From Martinezella lusitana (lineage in GTDB: Bacteria > Pseudomonadota > Alphaproteobacteria > Rhizobiales > Rhizobiaceae), in assembly GCF_016901135.1 (NCBI RefSeq), contig NZ_JAFEVL010000003.1:124001-188000 (forward strand): 64,000 bases of DNA, in the 5' to 3' direction. Below, piece after piece: positions 60,435 to 64,000 of this stretch. A program made the translations under genes and the position numbers. The notes beneath the pieces were generated by a model. It had not been told where the DNA came from, searched no databases, and was given only the letters and a program-made list of their open reading frames with translations. Position 1 is the stretch's first letter; each line of letters starts with the position of its first letter.

Positions 60435-60794
60435 GCTGGATCCGGCATGGGTTGCCGCCTGCGCCTCAGTCTCAAAAACAACGGAGATCGGAGATCGTCG
60501 ATCGTGTTCCTTCGATCTGCGAGGGTAGAACGGCTTCCTTCCTGGCATGCATATAAAGAAACAGCTCTCGACGCGGAACGGCATCGTGAGATATCGTCCA
60601 GCCGTCCGAGAGCTCGCTCCGCCAAGCTAAGCAGCGACAAAGAAGGGGAGAATTTCATCAAAACCCTACCTTAATGGCTGAAATCTCCGGAAAATGGGAA
60701 ACTCTTGAAGAGTTTCGGATTGTTGATAGTAAAGTACACGCGCTATAAGGTCGGTGCGCGAGCTAGATGGCCGTGGAAGTGAAGAGGAAATACG
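60435..60794. other. Leader region of the cold-shock gene
   Basis: About 360 bases without a convincing gene. It contains a hairpin, GAAACTC (60698-60704) with GAGTTTC (60710-60716) around TTGAA, and then a promoter-like pair at 60720-60749. A 75-codon open frame (60447-60674) has no ribosome binding site and looks spurious. Confidence 0.45.
60720..60749 (+). promoter_or_regulatory. Possible sigma-70 promoter of the cold-shock gene
   Basis: TTGTTG (60720-60725) and TATAAG (60744-60749) are spaced 18 bases apart, about 45 bases before the start codon of the cold-shock gene. The match to consensus is moderate. Confidence 0.35.
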
Positions 60795-60998
60795 ATGCCT
60801 ACAGGTACTGTGAAATTTTTCAATGAAGACAAGGGATTTGGCTTCATTACTCCAGAGAACGGAGGAACGGATGTGTTCGTTCACGTTTCCGCTCTACAGC
60901 GGGGCGGTTCTCTCAGAGAAGGTGAGAAGGTTAGCTACGAATTGGGCCAGGACCGGAAGACCGGAAAGTCGAAGGCTGAAAACGTCAGCGTGCTCTGA
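60795..60998 (+). CDS. Cold-shock domain protein (CspA family)
   Basis: A 67-residue single cold-shock domain binding single-stranded RNA and DNA. RNP1 KGFGFITP and RNP2 DVFVHVSAL are both present and the length is typical. AAGAGGAAATACG precedes the ATG. Rhizobia carry several csp paralogues, so no specific symbol is assigned. It is unrelated to the catabolic neighbours. Confidence 0.95.
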   Translation: MPTGTVKFFNEDKGFGFITPENGGTDVFVHVSALQRGGSLREGEKVSYELGQDRKTGKSKAENVSVL

Positions 60999-61024
60999 TC
61001 GCATGAGCTAGCAGACCCGCCGCG

Positions 61025-61060
61025 GATTTAGCCTGCTTCATGATTGGAACAGGCTAAATC
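61025..61060 (+). terminator. Perfect 11-bp hairpin after the cold-shock gene
   Basis: GATTTAGCCTG (61025-61035) pairs exactly with CAGGCTAAATC (61050-61060) around a 14-base loop, 27 bases after the stop. There is no T-tract, so it may protect the 3' end or end transcription inefficiently. Confidence 0.45.
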
Positions 61061-61268
61061 AACCCCGTTGCTTGAGTGGAATCGAATCAGCGGCTCCGGC
61101 GTGCAGACAACAACTATTTCAGAATCCGGCCCGACATGGTGCCGCTTTCTTTTGTCCTGCTCTCCGAGCATGCCCGCGTTGTTCCCATAATCGCGGGATT
61201 TTTGCGTAGTTTCGCTGCAAGGCCGTCCGCGCAGTCGTCACTGCGCCATGATGCCCACCGCGGCGCCC

Positions 61269-62174
61269 TCAACCCTCTGCGGTATCGACCAACCCAGCTG
61301 CGACATCGCGTGAGCATTCTTCGATGTCCTGTATCGCGCGCCGGCGATCAGCTCGGCGCCTCACGAGAGCGGTTCCCACAGGAGGAACGCCAATCTCGAT
61401 ATATCTGATGGCGGGATTGGAATAGTAGCGCTCAAGGCGCTCGCCAACGATGACGACGGCCTCGCCTGATTCGACGACCGCAAGACATTCCCTAATCGTT
61501 GTCACGATTGGCCCGCGCGCAATCGGCTTGCCGGAGGGCGTGTGGTCAGGGAAATGGATCGCCGCCCAAGCTCCCAACTGATGATTGTCCGGTAATGTCG
61601 GCAAGGTCTCGAACGCGAGCTCCTCCGGATCGATCAGGTCTCGGTCGCACAGCCTGTGATCGGCAGGCACGACCAGCTTCTTCTTCTCCTCGAATAGAAC
61701 GGCGCATTGCACCAAGCCATCATGGGAAAGCGGAAGTCTGCAGAACGCTGCATCGACCTTGCCCAGTGCAACCGCTTCGAACTGATCCAGCAGCGAAAGC
61801 TCCACCCAGTCGACATCGATATGGAACTTGCTCCTGAGATGTCTGACAAATGGCAGGGTGTACTCATAAAGACCACCACCGAGGAAACCGATCCGCAGCC
61901 GGCCCGCCTGGCCAAGAGCGGTTTTCCTGCAATCATCCAGCGTGGCGCGGAGGACCAGGGCGGCGGGTTCTACGCCGAGACGAAACTTCTCGCCAAGGGG
62001 CGTCAGCTGGACGCGTCTGCTCGTTCGCACGAAGAGCTGCCCGCCCAATTCTTTCTCCAACGAGTGTATCGCTTCGGAGACGGAGGATTGTGCGAGGGAC
62101 AGCCTCTCCGCCGCTTTTCCGAAATGTAGATCCGTAGCGACCGCCAGGAAGCAATCGATCTGCCGTAGTTCCAC
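61269..62174 (-). CDS. LysR family transcriptional regulator
   Basis: A 301-residue regulator with the helix-turn-helix ELRQIDCFLAVATDLHFGKA, then ERLSLAQSSVSEAIHSLEKE, and an effector domain typical of CatR/BenM-like proteins (GRLRIGFLGGGLYEYTLPFV, DAAFCRLPLSHDGL). The GTG at 62174 follows GGGGATCGGC; the longer frame to 62258 is not supported. It diverges from the EthD-like gene and the SDR gene and probably controls them. Confidence 0.87.
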   Translation of the reverse strand: MELRQIDCFLAVATDLHFGKAAERLSLAQSSVSEAIHSLEKELGGQLFVRTSRRVQLTPLGEKFRLGVEPAALVLRATLDDCRKTALGQAGRLRIGFLGGGLYEYTLPFVRHLRSKFHIDVDWVELSLLDQFEAVALGKVDAAFCRLPLSHDGLVQCAVLFEEKKKLVVPADHRLCDRDLIDPEELAFETLPTLPDNHQLGAWAAIHFPDHTPSGKPIARGPIVTTIRECLAVVESGEAVVIVGERLERYYSNPAIRYIEIGVPPVGTALVRRRADRRRAIQDIEECSRDVAAGLVDTAEG

Positions 62175-62444
62175 GCCGATCCCCGCATGAACCGATTGAT
62201 CATATTTACCGATTGAATGCCACTCTACGCTTCGGGGATGCAGCTCGCAATCTGGCAACTATCTTGCGGCAGCTTCATCATGACAGCCATGGCCGATTAA
62301 TCGGTTCTACCGATCGAATGTATGGGAAACGCCGCTTGTTCGGGCGGAAGCCAATAAAATATCACTGATGACCTCACGAGACTTGGGCGCTCCTGCTTTC
62401 CATCGTCTCGTAAAAAACTGGGCGCCATCGCCAGAGGAACCAGA

Positions 62445-63378
62445 ATGACCCAACATAGTCAGCAAAGCGCTCCGTCGCCGGTGGCCAACTATGCTGAGCG
62501 CGATGAGAACATAAGCTGTTCGTCCTATGCTGTCCTGCGCAAGCTGGCTGGGCTTCCGCAGGATTTATTCGCGGACTACTGGCGTGATGTCCTCGGGCCG
62601 CTCTGCGCGCGACTTCCTGGTGTGGGCTACTACGTGCAGCACCACTTTTCTCGGGATCACCGGGCAAATCTCTGGCCTCTGCCGGACGGCGTTCGCCGCA
62701 TGGACGTCGTGCTCGACGGCGCCGCTGAAATCGGCTTCGCCGACATCGCCGGTCTGAACCGCTATGCTGAGGCGAGCCCCATGCTGTTCAGAGACGTGTT
62801 CCATTTATTTGAGCACATCGTTGCCTATAGTCTGCCTCGGGGGTCACATACGCTGGTTGATCGCGAGACCGACGGCATTCCCAACGGGCCGGACCGGCTG
62901 TACCGCCTGCATTTGCATCTGAACGGCGGGTCCGGCGACGGATTCCGGCCCTGGCTGTCGGATTGGGCGCGACAACTGGCATCGGCGCCGGCAGTGCAAA
63001 TTACGCCTGCATCTGCCGGAACCCTACGACAACGATCGCCCGTCGCCGCCCTCGCCCCACGGCGATCATCAGGTTAGTGGCGAACGCAAGGACATCGGTG
63101 TCATCGAGATCAGTTTCGCGAGTGCGTTCACCGCACGGGAATTCTGGGAAAGCGAAGCCTATCGCGCAACTGTCGAGGAACAGCGCAGGCACCTCCGCTC
63201 TGTCGGCGCATTTCTGGTGTCTGGTATCTACACATATGTCCGCGACGGCGTGATCACCACCGCCGGTTTGAGAGGCAGCCGGACTGCGGAGCTCATCGAA
63301 CGAATAGGTGCCGTCAACCAGACCCGGGATGAGGTGACGCGGCTCTTCGTACAGGACCCTCATCGGCAGCCCAACTGA
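62445..63378 (+). pseudogene. EthD-like domain protein gene interrupted by a frameshift
   Basis: The first frame (62445-63077) codes for SYAVLRKLAGLPQDLFADYW and GVGYYVQHHFSRDH, an EthD-like ferredoxin-fold domain, but after about 63000 turns into an implausible tail. The +1 frame continues from there (KLRLHLPEPYDND, then IEISFASAFTAREFWES, SGIYTYVRDGVITTAGLR) to a TGA at 63376-63378 and has the codon use of a real gene. A net +1 shift near the AAA at 62999-63001 would join both into one protein of about 310 residues with two related domains. This is either a true lesion or a sequencing error. EthD proteins often assist oxidative catabolism. Confidence 0.7.
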
Positions 63379-63498
63379 ACCCGGCATGGGGCTCGAACCT
63401 CCACCGGCGAGCTATGTGCCAAGCCGAGCGTTTCATGACCGGAGCTCGGGCCGTTCGCCAACATTACAAATCGACACGCCCAGCAGAGAGAATGAATC

Positions 63499-64000
63499 AT
63501 GGGTAAATTGCAAGGGAAAGTGGCTGTCATTACCGGAGGCACTCAAGGCATCGGCCTTGCCACGGCAAAACTCTTCGCCAGCGAGGGCGCTTATGTTTTC
63601 ATTACCGGCCGCCGCCAGAAGGAACTCGAAGAAGCGGTAGCGTTCATAGGCGGCAACGTCACTGGCGTTCAAGGCGACGTCGCAAAGCTGGCCGACCTCG
63701 ATCGTCTCTACGAGAGCGTCAACGCGAAGGGCCGAATTGATGTCCTCTTCGCCAATGTCGGGCTTGGCGGTTTCGTCCCGCTGGGAAGCATCACCGAGGA
63801 ATACTATGACAAGACCTTCGACACCAACGTCAAGGGGCTGCTCTTCACGGTACAGAAGGCGCTGCCGTTTCTGAACGATGGCGCCTCCATCATCCTGACC
63901 GGCTCAGCCGCGGCCGCCAAAGGCACTCCGAGCTTCGGCGTCTATGCCGCAAGCAAAGCGGCTGTTCGCTCATTCGTGCGAACCTGGACCGTGGAACTGA
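63499..64000 (+). CDS. Short-chain dehydrogenase/reductase, truncated by window end
   Basis: The ATG at 63499 opens 167 codons without a stop up to the window edge. The classical SDR features are all there: [20 protein letters not shown] (TGxxxGIG nucleotide motif), NVGLGG in place of NNAG, the catalytic serine in [12 protein letters not shown], and [11 protein letters not shown] (YxxxK). It reduces or oxidises a carbonyl/alcohol with NAD(P). GAGAG lies nine to fourteen bases upstream. It lies 120 bases after the broken EthD-like gene, and both may answer to the LysR gene at 61269. Confidence 0.9.
   Translation, partial: MGKLQGKVAVITGGTQGIGLATAKLFASEGAYVFITGRRQKELEEAVAFIGGNVTGVQGDVAKLADLDRLYESVNAKGRIDVLFANVGLGGFVPLGSITEEYYDKTFDTNVKGLLFTVQKALPFLNDGASIILTGSAAAAKGTPSFGVYAASKAAVRSFVRTWTVEL

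Overview
The window reads as part of a Rhizobiaceae (Rhizobium-like alphaproteobacterial) genome. The evidence is a RopA-type porin, high GC with NNC/NNG codon preference, a membrane-bound PuuD-type urate oxidase, a chemoreceptor ending in a CheR/CheB-docking-like pentapeptide, and many ABC uptake systems with solute-binding proteins. Dense catabolic operons with local LysR, LacI and IclR regulators suggest a secondary replicon or a catabolic chromosomal region. No rRNA, tRNA, insertion sequence, CRISPR array or replication gene was recognised.

Layout. 1-5.0 kb: sparse region with a glycosyltransferase-like gene, two small exported proteins and a porin behind an AT-rich leader. 5.0-19.2 kb: a nucleoside hydrolase diverges from a run of ten or more co-oriented genes. 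These encode an HpaB-type flavin monooxygenase, flavin reductase, RidA protein, DUF1028 protein, LysR regulator, FAD-synthetase-like protein, GH3 beta-glucosidase, M20 deacetylase and a spermidine/putrescine-type ABC importer with a fused permease. The substrate is unknown. TTAGG-N5-CCTAA elements occur both in front of the monooxygenase and in front of the importer. 19.6-32.0 kb: almost complete purine catabolism (purine permease, ureidoglycolate lyase, allantoinase/OHCU decarboxylase fusion, HIU hydrolase, XdhABC, LysR, PuuD, guanine deaminase). Only the allantoate-to-ureidoglycolate enzyme is missing.

32.1-38.6 kb: a GAPDH-like gene and a four-gene operon divergent from an IclR regulator. 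Gene content and order match the beta-hydroxyaspartate cycle (bhcABCD/bhcR), which turns glyoxylate into oxaloacetate. Ureidoglycolate lyase releases glyoxylate, so the two neighbouring blocks can form one route from purines to central metabolism. 38.7-44.1 kb: formate/nitrite-family channel, FixL/FixJ-like two-component system, orphan receiver, a 71-aa protein and a Tat-exported bicupin oxalate decarboxylase. The promoter regions share an ACCTANGTAT element.

44.3-60.4 kb: chemoreceptor; LacI regulator, VOC protein and aldo/keto reductase divergent from a CUT1-type sugar ABC importer plus a second VOC protein, sugar isomerase, enolase-superfamily dehydratase and beta-propeller protein. A GTATTAGCGCTAATAC palindrome and a degenerate copy mark the likely LacI operators. 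A GH15 glucoamylase and a ROK/polyphosphate-glucokinase-like gene follow. 60.8-64 kb: cold-shock protein, LysR regulator, a frameshifted EthD-like gene and the start of an SDR oxidoreductase that runs off the window.

Functions are assigned from motifs and family resemblance read by eye; no database search was run.
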